Below, piece by piece: positions 32,640-44,984 of a stretch of DNA of 64,000 nt (within the stretch, counting starts at the first letter, position 1; every line of letters starts with the position of its first letter). The position numbers and the translations under genes were made by a program. The DNA is from Patella vulgata (lineage: Eukaryota > Mollusca > Gastropoda > Patellidae): positions 62,001 through 126,000 of the forward strand of contig NC_065881.2 in assembly GCF_932274485.2 (NCBI RefSeq), written 5' to 3'. The notes under the pieces are model-generated. The model saw only the letters and a list, made by a program, of their open reading frames with translations, was not told the DNA's origin and did not search any database.

Positions 32640-32830
32640 AAGTAGAAAATCTGTTGTTGAAAATAAAATTTCTTTTGTTGAATGTATTGACAAGTTAAAG
32701 TTGAAAAGGTGGACGTTTTAAGTTGAAAAGCTACACGTTTCCCTCATAAAAATGTCCTTTTTGGATAAGAATTTTCTCTTTTGCTTTTGATTTTCTACCT
32801 TGTACTGCAGATCGCATTTTGAACCCGATA
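32640..32830 (-). repeat. Dispersed repeat D, inverted copy
   Basis: GTAGAAAATCTGTTGTTGA, GGTGGACGTTTTAAGTTG, AAATGTCCTTTTTGGATAAG and CTGCAGATCGCATTTTGAAC are the reverse complement of 23888-24125. Confidence 0.7.
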
Positions 32831-33310
32831 CCCTGCCATAGGATTTCTCTTAGGTGACTACCAAGACTAGATGAGGTGCGTGGCGAATACCTAACCGGGC
32901 CAGTAGATTTCATAGCTTTTCTTTCTAATTGTTCGTCCGGGGATCGAGCGCAATAATTTGAGTTATGGTTTTCACAACACATGGTGACAAACAACCGCGA
33001 GTCTACATAAAGAATAATAAAATGACTTTATTTATGAAGGGTTGAAGATTGAGTTATAATAACCTTTCTAACACCCTGCCCTTCACAGAAAATATAATAC
33101 AAAACATACAGACTGAATATAACACACTAGAGGGGGGGGGGGTACAAAATTGGTTTTAAAAAAAATATAGTGTATATGCGAGTTCATAATACAGCTTGAA
33201 CTATATTAATATTTGGCTTGCGAGTAGTAGGTTTATTGTTAAGATTATCATAAGGAGTTTGATAATAAGGTAAGAGATGAAATAAGTAATCAGGCGATAT
33301 GTGGATTTTT

Positions 33311-33945
33311 ATTGTAATCGAGGGTAAACGCATCCTCAGTATCCCCAGTGGTTTCATTCCGTTCTACTCCTCCTCTAACCCCTGGGTTAATCTATGGTGG
33401 AGACACCTTTTCAAATTATGCGCCTTTGATGATTATGCATAGTTAATTAAAAAGGAAGTTGGCAGAGGGAAATAACATTCATCGGACAAGTTTAGAAGTT
33501 AGCCTAAATGAGGGAAGTTCAAATTATCCTAAATGCATACTTACTAACAACAAATTATATACTATGAAAATGAAGAGCGGAACAATTGCCAAATATAAGT
33601 TCAATAATAATAAACATAACAGAATGAAACATTTCAGATAAAGAACGAATAGTAATAATAATAACAAAAGTGAAACATATAGATGTTACACATATTTGAA
33701 ATCGGCGAGACATACTACATATTTTGATAATACAATTAATTATAAATGAATTAGAAATATATACATTTTTTACATAAATCATTCAGTAATTTAGTTAATT
33801 ACCCTTATAAAATCGAAGGCGAAACGACTGGTTTGTAAACTGTTTCTTGATTGATTCGTGGAAACTCTATGGATTAACCCAGGATATAGTGGAGTAGAAC
33901 GGAATGAAAACACTGGGGATACCGATGATGGGGTAAACGTCAGCA
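33311..33945. mobile_element. Inverted-repeat element, ~635 bp
   Basis: The ends share about 85 bp inverted: GTATCCCCAGTGGTTTCATT, CCGTTCTACTCC and TGGGTTAATCTATGG on the left, with their reverse complements at 33865-33930. The interior is AT-rich without coding potential. Flanks do not show a clear target duplication. Confidence 0.65.
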
Positions 33946-34734
33946 GTATATTTTACATCTAAAATTAATTTTCAGGCTATTATTTACTGTCGAGAATGAC
34001 CTTCAAGAGATTAATCGTCACAACGGTCCCATACTGAGGAACAATAATCTGTATATGGTTGAAAGTCAGCATGATAGAAAAAGATTCGGAATTGAGCAGG
34101 AAGATATGTATATATATTTTAATTAGACGGAGTTATAACATCAATGGACGGTCAAATTATTTTCACAAGAACCATGAACGTACCCCAAAAAGTCCATCAC
34201 AGTTTTCCGTCTCAATGAATTGTTTGGTCATTTTCTGGATTATATTTTTTAAATATAATACATCAACTTCAGTTATTTCCTATTTGCAATGACAATAAAA
34301 AGAAAAATGAATCAAAACTTACTTTCACATTTGCGGTCTTTGTTCTTCCAACCGCAGTCTTGATACACGATATTTGCCAGTGACACCACATTAATGGAGT
34401 GCATGTTTTATGTCGTTTTGCTAATTGCAATAATTATATGCACTACAAAAACAAACGTAAGAATAAAATTGAGATATTGGAAAACCTATTATGGCGAATG
34501 TATTTTATAATGCTATTGATCCGCCAGCGTCAATTATAGAAAAATAGTCAAAATACTTCATGGCCAAAAGATTAAACAATTTGGCTTTCAATTGATTACT
34601 ATCAAAACCGTGTTGTCGTTGCGACCTCTTTTACATAAGGCCACGTTTCCTTGTATTAAAGATACATTTTAGAAGATTATATAAAAAACTGACATTTCTC
34701 ACTATAATAGTTAAAAACTAGATAATGTGAAAGG

Positions 34735-35005
34735 GGTATGCTGAAAACGTCAATTAAATTGCTTCACCCTAAGCCGAGAAAACCTTATTTTAAAATCCAT
34801 TTTTGCGTTTAAGCATCAACGGGGGTTGAAAAGTAGGTCGGATTCAAATCCAATGAAAATTGTACACATAAGATCCCATCAAAAGTTGACTATGGTCATT
34901 TCATGTTAATAAATGTCTAATTAATAGTTTATATAACATTTAGGCCTAATGAAAGATCTGCAATAGGCAGATGTGCTTCTTACATAATGCATGTTTAAGT
35001 AATAG
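34735..35005 (+). repeat. Dispersed repeat C, longer copy
   Basis: GGTATGCTGAAAACG, AATTGCTTCACCCTAAGCCG, TAACATTTAGGCCTAATGAA and GCAATAGGCAGATGTGC match 43915-44250 in inverted order. Confidence 0.65.
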
Positions 35006-35114
35006 CTTTCCTCAGTTTAATAGAAATAGGGACATACGTCTAAAGTTTCATGTCAGTGGTGCATGACTATAGTATAGTCGTTCGAATGGTAGAGAGAGGG
35101 AGGGAGAGAGAGAG

Positions 35115-35355
35115 ATTGGGTTTAACGTCCACTCGACACAAACTTGGTCATTTCGGGACTAACATATGGTTCAATTTTATTTCAATAATTCGCTTGCACG
35201 TAGAAGTCATTAAAAGTGGGAGGGGCCGGCGAAAACCAACGTGGTTGGACAGCGATCCGACTCCTTGTCATGTACAACCGGGGAATCGAAACCACGCCAG
35301 TTGACTCAATGACAGACCTTATGATACACCTGCTAACCATCGGCCATCCCCTACC
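35115..35355 (-). repeat. SINE family B
   Basis: GGTTTAACGTCCACTCGACA, CATTTCGGGACTAACATATG, TACAACCGGGGAATCGAAAC and ACTCAATGACAGACCTTATG, followed by a decayed head. Confidence 0.88.
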
Positions 35356-36925
35356 CCACCCCTGTCTTCATTATCCCCGTCAATATTTTGTAACACGCTA
35401 TTTTCACTACTAAATAAAGTCAACTATGTTAGTTGGCTTTTTACTTTTCACGTAAAATGTTATTTATGAAGGGTTCCTCGATTTCTCGCTGTTGGGCATT
35501 TGCCCCTGATTACTCACTTGTCGTCGCCCCTGTCCGTCCGGATGTCCGTCAAATAAATGTCGCATTATTTCACTTACGTATTTGTGTTACAGGTCGGCAC
35601 AGTAGGCCTACAGCACAGTGCATGCTTACGGCTGGCCCCGGATCCATTCCCTTGATTTGATATTTTTTTTTTTATTTCTTGCAATGTCTTTGTATTTTTC
35701 TTGTCGGCAGGTTTATCTTACCGTTGGGTGTATGTACAGCACCCCTTGAATTCAATCATTCATCTAATACATACATGTGTGTAGAAGCTTATATTTAGTT
35801 TTAACTATTATCTTAATTACCACAGAAGGATATAAGTATCGATATTTAACCACTCCCATTTTAAGACAATTATTGACTTCTTTCATTTTAATTGGTTGCT
35901 GGTCGTGGTAATTGCTGAATTTCCAATACTTTCTACGGTTATTTAATCAACCTAATTGTAGTGTTGTAACAATTACTGAAGAATAAATAGTGATTGGCTC
36001 ACGATCTTAACCGATACACTGAATAAAAATAATAGTACAAGCGTGTCCAATTGCAGCCATCTTGGAATTGTGACATATCAAAAATCGTACATGAACTTGC
36101 GGAACCTTAGGCTTTTCTCCTCGAACACGCGCCAAAAAACAAATGAGTCATCTTTTTATGCCTTGCTTTTAAAGATATTATTTTTTAAATGACGTTACCA
36201 GACAAGAAATACTTGATATCGAGTTTAAAGAGACAATAACACTCTTGCTGGCTTGACAGTTCCAGAAAATAAAAAATAGCGTTATTCTAAGTACTAGATG
36301 TGTTAGTGTATTACCTGTTGTGTAAATGATCCATTAAATCCTATTTTACTTGTCCAAAGGGTTCAAAAATATTTTTAAATCCAAGTCACATTTGAAAAGC
36401 TTTACGTCAGACTTTTCAAATCATTTAGTTGAATTTGTCCAATTTTTTAAATTAGGTGTGTTAAGATGAAATTTGTATCATCAATTAATTGGAATATTGT
36501 AAAATAGTACAATTTGTTGAACAGAATAAAGATTGGGACATATTATTCAGTTACAACAAGAGTGGTATTGGGTCTTTAACGTTCTACTTTGCTGCAGGGG
36601 GGTGATGTAGGTGGTCACAGTAACTTTTTAGTAGATTATTTTAGGTGATAAATGAATGAGAACTTGTGTGACAAATAATATTGACGGTGTAGCTATCGAC
36701 CCATATATACCTGAAAAAGTTGATAGGGCATTGAGTACAATCGAAATAAACATTATTAAACAACACTGGATATACTGTGCTCTTTATAATTGTTCAATTT
36801 GTTGAAAAGATCCTTGGGCAATTAAATCAAATTATCGGAAACCAAATTATTTTGTGTTAATGGGAAAAATCAAATGTAACTAGATCGACAAATAGAAGTA
36901 AAATGATTCAATCGACCTTGGGCTG

Positions 36926-37153
36926 TACTCATCTAGTAAGTGCAGGAAACCCGTGCCACACATAAGCAAGGACGACAAGACCACAAACAAGAAAGATCAT
37001 AGACGGACATTGCAAGCTACAATCGATATCAAATCAAGTGAATGCATCCGGATCTGGGGGTCGACCGTAAACATCTACTGGAATGATCAAGAAAGAAACA
37101 CATGCACCAGAACACCAGAAGAAAAGGCACATATTTTACAGGTCGATACGTAG
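36926..37153 (+). other. Candidate exon or short open frame, unrecognised
   Basis: Open from 36926 to a stop at 37151-37153. The acceptor-like CTCATCTAG precedes it and a CAG|GTCGAT donor-like site lies at 37142. The peptide is hydrophilic (VPHISKDDKTTNKKDHRR, SSECIRIWGSTVNIYW). It matches no family I know. A chance frame or an old transposon piece is equally possible. Confidence 0.2.
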
Positions 37154-37911
37154 ATTAAATATCAAGTTTAAAATAGCTAAGTATTTAATTATATTGGAAA
37201 ATGGTAATAAAAAGGTTATACAGAAAACACCTAAACCATCCCAAACTATATAATTAACTTAACAAAAAGACCCACGCGCTTTAGATGAAGTAAAAGTGTA
37301 ACGTAGATTGTTAGCTTGGTGAAAGGTGGCAGGTGTTCCAGAAACAATTCCTACCAACAAAGCTTACATTTATTTTACATTTATTTTACTTTTCGGCCCA
37401 TTTAATCAAACTGGTCATGTTTTAGAATATGGCCACCAGAAACACTAGCTACATTGATTGGGCCGTTTGATCTTCTTAGTTGCTCATTGTGAGTATGCGC
37501 TGATGTAGAGTGGTTCAGGGTTTGAAGAAAATCCAACAGACAGACAGTATTTGGGGCTTATATTAACATAAGACTTACCATAAAAACTTCATACATAAAC
37601 ATTGGAAGCCTGGCCACGTTTGATTTTTGACGAGATGTAACCATTTGGACATGTGTTTTTAAATACTTTAAATTATGATCGGCTCCCATTATCAAGAGAG
37701 TTAAATTTTAGTGACAATACGATTTATAGTTCTTGGTTACGTTAAAATTTGAAATTTTGCTCTAGAACGAACAACTTATTCGGGAATCCTCGGTTTTTTT
37801 AACGTACGTACAAATAACGATTGTTAAGAGAGAGAGAGAGAGAAAAAAAAAATTCGTGGTTTACCATATAAACGCAATATGCAGAAAGTTCTTACTGTAC
37901 TAATATTGTAG

Positions 37912-38268
37912 ATGTTAAATATCCTTTATAATAATCCTATTATGTTTCCAATAATTATCACGGCTAAGTATGAAAAAAAATACACATCTAAAACAGGGCA
38001 CACGAAACACGACCTAAAAAGATTAGAATTCAAGTGCTGTGACCAGTACCGTAAATTTACAATCTTGGTTCATCAAGACTACGGTAATACATTTCGTTCA
38101 GTTAATTCCCGGTCTCATTTTTTGTGCGTATTTAGAGCTAGCAACAACCTAACTTCTAAACTCACTAAGGCAGAAACTAACCACATGGTTTTACGGTTGA
38201 ATAAAAGTAAATTTCATAGTCTTACGATGTCGGTAAGTTGCCGCGAAAGTGAGTTTTCTATCTTTTAG
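37912..38268 (+). other. Open reading frame, 118 codons, unrecognised
   Basis: An ATG-to-stop frame in otherwise AT-rich DNA. The middle (KHDLKRLEFKCCDQYRKF, SRSHFLCVFRASNN) is less AT-biased than its flanks. No domain recognised, no splice support and no neighbour to explain it. Confidence 0.2.
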
Positions 38269-39618
38269 ATTGAAAAGGAATGAAACTACATGAATTGACT
38301 CTGAACCGAGAACCGTTGCAATATATACATCATTGAGTACAATAAACTAAATAAGAAATAAAATCGCCGAGTTTAAGCAAAAGTTTTAATCAAGTTCGTA
38401 ACTACGTATTTTAAAAGTCCAATGTGTAAAGAAGTGAATGAATATTGTCACGTGATTGTCTATTTTAGGTGAATGTTTTCTGCCTTCAGTGCACATGCGA
38501 CCCCGTGAATGAACTTTGCTCATTTACGTCGTGGTGATGAAACAGACTGATAAGAAGGTAATTTTGTTTGGCACAAGGATTTGAGAACAGAGAGCCAACC
38601 TAGGCTAGGATGATGATGATGATAATAATTGTCAATTAATATAGCACAAAAATACCTTATGTCAGTTTCTATGGAGTTGTTATGATATTATGGACAGGCT
38701 GACTTTCATTTAGATTACATGGAAAGGATGACTAAATAAAGTTATAGTATGTAAAACTTTAAAACGCGGTGAACGTGGCTAACATTTACAAAGAAATACA
38801 TTTCATTTCATAATTTTATGTCATCATATTTCACAACGCGGGGTCTAATCCCAATGCTCAGTGGTTATTAATCCATTTTCAAAGTTTTATGATTAGCACA
38901 AAAATTATGAAAAAAAGCCACCGCTTCTCAATAATTTCCATATTTAACTCACGTTCCAATGTTCATGTCAATAATATTCCTGATTAAATTACTTTTTTTT
39001 TGTTTATTCGACGGATACTGAAATCGAAACACTCTTGATAAGAATAGTTCAGGATGTCTAAACATCGTTTATCCTCTTTATAAAAAAAAGTATAAAACAA
39101 AAATTAACTCGTCAAAAGAGGCATCGCTGATTGCGTGTCAATAATACACGCATTCTGCGATGCTCTTATGACGAGTGGTTTGCGCTAAATCTAACCATTT
39201 TCATATTTTCTCGGGATCCTTCGGTTTCCTCCCAATGCAAATAATCCCACCCAACTCTCTAACCAAATAATCAATACAAGACGGAAACAAAATAACTGAC
39301 TGCGGGCGTATTTATGTTTGTAAACGCTTAAACTCATTACTGGGTTCGAGAGCAATAGCTTATTCATACACAAACACCGTTACCATAGACAAGCCTTGCT
39401 GAGATCCCCTTATACGAAATGATCTATCCCGATAAGTGACGTAATTAGATTCCATTTTTGTATCTCTCGATGTTTGTGAGAAGTTCAATTTTACAAGAGA
39501 GAAGCTTTTTATTTGCTGGGATATTTGGTTGTACTGTGGATTTTATTTAACCGGGGGTAATTTCACACATACAGGTAAATTTATAAAAACTAAAGTTAAG
39601 TAGTTTAAAATTTACGAC

Positions 39619-40046
39619 GGTTCAGACAGTAGGTCAAATCTACTGAAAAAACTACATTGGTCGCCTGTTCAAGCCTGGATCGATTTCAAGATATTGTCTC
39701 TTGCCTATCAGTGTCTGGATGGAAGTGCTCCGAAGTGCCTGTGCGGTCTCTTAAAAGTTCAGATCCCATCTAGACAGTTACGATCAATTAATTAGAAAAT
39801 AACTTTGTGTTCCTCAGTGAAAGTTAAAGTCATTTGGCGGCGGCTCTTTCCAAGTCGCTGCATCTACAAAGTGGAACAAACTACCATTAGACCTTCACAG
39901 AAGTCCTACATTTATTAAATTCAAATCTGACTTGAAAACTTATCTGGTTAAATTATAATATTAGAGACTTGTGTATTATGCGCCATGAGCACGTTTTGTG
40001 GATATAGCGCTTTATAAATGGACACATTAATATTATTATTATTAAT
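39619..40046 (+). pseudogene. LINE 3' end (L2/CR1-like RT tail)
   Basis: LLKKLHWSPVQAWIDFKIL, SLAYQCLDGSAPKCL and IPSRQLRS match the C-terminal thumb region of L2/CR1-type LINE reverse transcriptases (LHWLPV..RIDFKIL…SLRS). Later AATSTKWNKLPL-like and FKSDLKTYLVKL-like sequence follows in another frame. The end is GATATAGCGCTTTATAAATG plus ATTATTATTATT, the usual microsatellite tail of this clade. 5'-truncated and frame-broken. Confidence 0.82.
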
Positions 40047-40131
40047 GTTGACATTTTTTTCTGAGTAACTTATTTTTCTTTTCACCTAATTTAGTTAACT
40101 ATTACCCAGATGGCCAATGTGTACTGTACTG

Positions 40132-40262
40132 GGGAGCCACGCTGGCTAAGTGGGTAAGACTCTGGCTTGCAAGCCTGGAGGTTACGGGTTCGTTCCCAGT
40201 GTTGGCCAAGAAAGTTCATCTCGATTTTCCCAATCAGACATTAAAACCGATTTAAGTTTAAT
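40132..40262 (+). repeat. SINE family A, tRNA-like head
   Basis: GGGAGCCACGCTGGCTAAGT, GGGTAAGACTCTGGCTTGC and GGTTACGGGTTCGTTCCC give clear A and B boxes. TTGGCCAAGAAAGTTCATC follows, then a jump to the tail (AGACATTAAAACC), so the middle is deleted. Confidence 0.85.
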
Positions 40263-40529
40263 TCATGTATAAAATATGGACATTAACAACTATTAACATT
40301 TTAGACAAAGTCCTGAGATGACAAGAATCTTGCAATATATTTCTGGAAAAGAAAAGCAGAAAACGTTAAAGGTATCTTTATACATATAACCTATTATAAT
40401 ATATAGTTGTGCCTTTTGCTAAATGAAAATTTCTCAGTTTAATAATTCACTTGTTTCCATTGAAATAATTTTTACTTAGTTATTGGTTTACAATTATTAT
40501 TCTGGGGCACATCTCATAAACTGTTAATC

Positions 40530-40705
40530 AACTGGCGTGGTTTCGATTTTCCGGTTGTACGTAACAAGGAGCGGGGTCTCCTATCCAACCTTGTGGATTT
40601 TTCGTGTCCTCTGATTTCCTCCCACTACTAAAGACCCTAACGCGCAAGTGAGTTATTGAAACAATATGAAGCCATATGTTAGTCCGAAATGACCTACACA
40701 CAAAC
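40530..40705 (+). repeat. SINE family B, head-truncated
   Basis: CAACTGGCGTGGTTTCGAT, GGTTGTACGTAACAAGGAGC, TCCTCCCACTACTAAAGACC and TGTTAGTCCGAAATGACC, ending at a (CT)n run. Confidence 0.85.
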
Positions 40706-40708
40706 ACA

Positions 40709-40741
<33 letters not shown>

Positions 40742-41242
40742 TTAGAGATAGCATTATGAAACTTTGTACTTTCTCAGTTGAATAGCTTTTGTGTGTGCAT
40801 CACTATGAAACTTCATGACATTGTGTCATAAACTTGCATCTAGAACTGTCAATTGGTGACACTTTGATGGTAGTGGTGGTAATTTGTAATTTTAGATAAA
40901 GGACAATATTGGTATCAGTCATTATCACTGATAGAACTGGTTTAACACGTTCCAAATATTATTTTATTATAGAGATCATTGCCACGATAGATGCGTAATC
41001 AATGCTTGAACGTTCGAAAGTGACGAACGCAAAAGGAAAACACGAGTTATCCCTTTATATATGTGACGGGTGATAACAGATACATGGGCGAATTACTGTT
41101 CACTAATAATTCCTTCGAAGACCAAAAGTTGTTGTGTGAGACTGTTAAAGGATATCTGACAATTCATAAAAAAAATTGACTGTCACTAGATAAGAGAACA
41201 TGAAAGAAAAATAGAAAAAGTCCGTGCATTACCATGTTTTTA

Positions 41243-42637
41243 TACGCCCACATTTTCATGTGGACGTATATTGTCGTCGCCCCTACCCGTCCGGAGGTCC
41301 GTCCGTCCACAATTCTTATCCAATTTTGGCGAAACTTGACATATAGGTTTATCTCCAAAAGATATCGGTTGCTTTCGATATTGGCATGTATCGGATCAAA
41401 ACTTCATGGATTATGGCCCCTGTTTTTACGAAAAATCACGTTTTTAGCTTCTGGACCCTATAGAGGTCATAATTATTATCCGATTTAAAAAATCGTTTTC
41501 GTATATCACCGTTACACCCTAAGGACGGCTGGGTTCAAATTTCGTGAAAATCGGTCCAAAATTGACAGACAAAATGCCCCCCCCCCCCCCGCGTTCTCAA
41601 ATAGCATAAAAATATGTTATATGAAGGTTGTGGACCCTATAGAGGTCACAATTTTTATCCTATTTTGTTGAAACTTGAAATCTATATTTATTATCCAAAG
41701 ATCTCGTTTCCTTTCGATATTCGCGCATATCTGACCGTAACTTCCTGAATTATGGCCCCTGATTGTACGAAAAATCGCGTTTTTAGCTTGTCGGTTTTAG
41801 AGGTCACAATTTTTATCCAATTGAAAAAACGTTTGAATATATCACCATTACACCCTAAGGTAAGTTGAGTTCGAATTTCGTAAATATCGGACCAAAACTG
41901 ACAGACAAAATGGCCGCCCCTCGTACTCAGATAGTGTAAAAATATGGTATCTCAATGTTGTGGACCCTATAGAGGTCACAATTTTCTTTTGATTTTGGTG
42001 AAACTTGAAATGTAAGTCAATAACCCAAAGATCTTGGTTCCTTTCGATATTCGACATGTCGGATATTAACTTCCTGAATTATGGCCCATGGTTGTACAAA
42101 AAATCGCATTTTAGCTTGTGGTCCTTGTAGAGGTCACAATTTTTATAAGGTTTAAAACAAATGTGTGAATATATCACACTACGATCACGGATCCTTTTGA
42201 TAATCGCGGATACCCGAACTTAACTTCCTGGATTATGGCCCCTGATTGTTCGACAAATGGCATTTTTAGCTTGCGGATTCTCTAGAGGTCACAATTTTTT
42301 TAAAAAAAACATTTAAATATTTCACCATTCCACCATAACTAAGGTTGAATTCGAATTTCGGGAAAATCGAAATGAAACTGCCCAACAAAATGGCCGCTCT
42401 TTGTACGCAAATTATGTAAAAGTATGCAATACGAAGGTTGTCGACCCTCTAGAGGTCACAATTTTTGTCCGATTCTGATGAAACTTAAATCATATCTTTA
42501 TATCCCAAAGATCTCAGTCCCTTTTGATACTTGCGCATTTCAGACCATAACTTTCTGGATTAGTGCCCCTGATTGCACAAAAAATCCCGTTTGTTTTTAG
42601 CTTGTTCTCTATCCCTCTCTTGCAAAATGTGGGCGTA
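41243..42637 (+). mobile_element. TIR-bounded element made of ~330-bp tandem units
   Basis: Starts TACGCCCACATTTTCATGTG, itself a hairpin (ATGTGGACGTA follows), and ends AAAATGTGGGCGTA. Between lie about four degenerate units of the AT-rich tandem family (AGAGGTCACAATTTTTATCC, CCCAAAGATCT, TTCGATATTCG, AATTATGGCCCCTG, GACAAAATGGCCGCC). No open frame. The shape suggests a non-autonomous DNA element whose body is a satellite. Confidence 0.72.
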
Positions 42638-42760
42638 TCCTGCCTGACAGCCGCTGGTTATAAATATAGAATGAATAAACACACGTGAATGTACGGACTG
42701 TTTCTATTTTCTGACTAAATTCATTTATTTAAGAAAAATATTTACCATTATTCTTTCAGG

Positions 42761-42991
42761 TCCTGGGATTCCAATTAGTTGACGTTCTTTGTACAAAACT
42801 ATTAAAAAGAACATTCAAGAAAAACTTTGTATTTTCAATAGCAGGTGTTTGTAATTTCGGACAATTTATATGCAACATTGTATTTTGTAATTGTTGTGAT
42901 GAACAAAGTAACTATTGGCTATCAGGAGGCAAATTGTATATTGTGTAACACTATCTTAGTGATAACAGTAGACCAGTTTAGTAAATATATG
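42761..42991 (+). other. Candidate 3' exon, unrecognised
   Basis: TTATTCTTTCAG is a good splice acceptor ending at 42760. The frame then runs about 76 codons (VLGFQLVDVLCTKLLKR, NCCDEQSNYWLSGGKL) to a TAA. There is no partner exon and no family match. May be chance. Confidence 0.2.
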
Positions 42992-43914
42992 ATTTATTTA
43001 CATCGGATCAGAATATCAAACAGTTACATAGATACAACATGAACTAAACTACATCGGGAAATAGACTACAACAGGAAAACCTATTACCATATTAAATCCA
43101 CCATTCCGCCCCTCTGCCAAGGCAGCGGCTGAACTCGGGTGAGTCCATGCATTCGTCCAAGCCTCTCTTCTCCTCCCCGCCCTGTCTCTAATCGTCTCGT
43201 TATATAGCCCCAATTGCATTGCGTATTTCCTTTGAAGTCATTATCAGATCATGGTATGATTACTGACCAGTGCCTATTCCTTTGAAGTCATGTGGAGCTT
43301 GTACATAGAGCATACGTAGTTACATATATGTCACATATTAGATCAGTATCATATTATTATCAAAAAATAGTTGAGGTCATAAAGTTCTAAGCACCTAAAT
43401 GATCGTTTAATTTGATGAAAGTTATAGAGTACTTTGTTACAGTTGACCAAATATGAAAAATGAAGTTATACATGTATCAGTCACCCCTTTTGTTATGCCT
43501 CCTTTCTTTTACAAATAAAGTCCACGGGCATTCTGAAATGTTGGCTGCTTTATGGGACGATCTGAAAAAGTAAGATACCGCTTCAAACCGCGTCAGGTAT
43601 CATTTGACAAAAGACAACCACTGGGAAATTCAGCGAAAACGACTAAGAGATGCATAATGTAAGAATACTAGTTTAAAAATAGATAATGAAAAATGAATAT
43701 ATTGAGATTTTTGACAAGATTTATCCTAACTAGTCTAAACCAACGCTACGATAATAAATTAAATGCCAATTTACAGTTTTAATGTTTAACGAAGATGTTG
43801 CATACTCTATCTCAGCCATCAGTTGGTCTAAAGAGCTGTTTATTGGCTTGTCAGGTGAGTAAATAACTATGTAATATGCCTTGGTGTAACGACTTCCTGT
43901 TTATTGATGATTAC

Positions 43915-44250
43915 CAGAGACTTAAACATACATTATGCAAGAACTATTAAAGGTCTTTCTTTAGGCCTGAAATGTTATCTAAAATATTAATTACACATTA
44001 ATTAACTTATCCAGACCATAATCAACCCTCGATGGCATCGCTAGACTGCGATATTTACTTGATTAGAATCATATCTGCTTCTGAACGAGTATTTGTGATT
44101 AAATCAAAAAATGAATAATCGAGACTATGTTTTTTATCGTACCGACATTAGTAATGATGATCGAGGCTAGGCCTAAAATTCAACCGCGTAAATCTCGGTT
44201 CAGAGTGAAGCAATTAGATTAATATTTTCAGCATATTCTAATTACGTTAT
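43915..44250 (-). repeat. Dispersed repeat C, inverted copy
   Basis: TTTCTTTAGGCCTGAAATGT at one end and CGGTTCAGAGTGAAGCAATT at the other are reverse complements of 34735-35005, with a longer centre. Confidence 0.62.
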
Positions 44251-44251
44251 G

Positions 44252-44945
44252 TGTTTTTATACGCCCACATTTAGTTTGTGGACCCTATAGAGGTCACAGT
44301 TTTTATCCGTTTTAAAAACAGTTCGACTGTATCACCGTTACAACCTAAGGATGGTTGAGTGAAAATCAGACCGAAACTGCTGGACAAAATGGCAGCCGCT
44401 CGATCGCAAATAGTATCAAAGTACTGTGTATCAGGGCTGTGGAACCTCTAGAAATCACATTTTTGATCCCATTTCGATGAAACTTGAAATACATGTTTAT
44501 ATCCCAAAGATGTTGGTTCCTTTTTATATTCGCATATCGGATCGTAACTTCCTGAATTATGGCCCTTGATTTATGAAAAATCTTGCTTTAACTTGTGGCA
44601 CCTCTAGCAGTCACAATTATTATCCAATTTAAAAAAAAAACTTTTTAATGTATCACCGTTACACCCTAATGATGGGGGAGTTCGAATTGCGTAAAAATCC
44701 AAACAAATTTGCCGGGCAATATGGTATATCAAGGTTGTGGACCCTATAGAGGTCACAATTTTTTTTATCCGATTTAAACAAAATGTGTGAATATATCATA
44801 GTTATACACTAATAATGGTTGCGTTCGAATTTCGGGAAAATCCGACAAAAATTGTACACAAAAAGTGTAAAAATATGGTATATCAAGGTTGTGGACCCTC
44901 TAGCGGCCACAGTATTTATCCGATTTGGATGACATTTTAAATATA
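44252..44945 (+). repeat. AT-rich ~330-bp tandem family, about two units
   Basis: Begins TGTTTTTATACGCCCACATTT like the element at 41243. It then has GTGGACCCTATAGAGGTCAC, CCCAAAGATGTTGGTTCC and AACTTCCTGAATTATGGCCC. The 3' terminal repeat is not found. Confidence 0.72.
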
Positions 44946-44984
44946 TGAAATTGTTACCAGTTTTTCTTTGTGGAGTACATGCTA

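Noticed and set aside
34318-34404. Minus-strand ATG exon candidate (MHSINVVSLANIVYQDCGWK) followed by GTAAGT
   Set aside because: No partner exon, signal peptide or domain could be found. A single ATG-to-donor stretch of 28 codons is easily chance.
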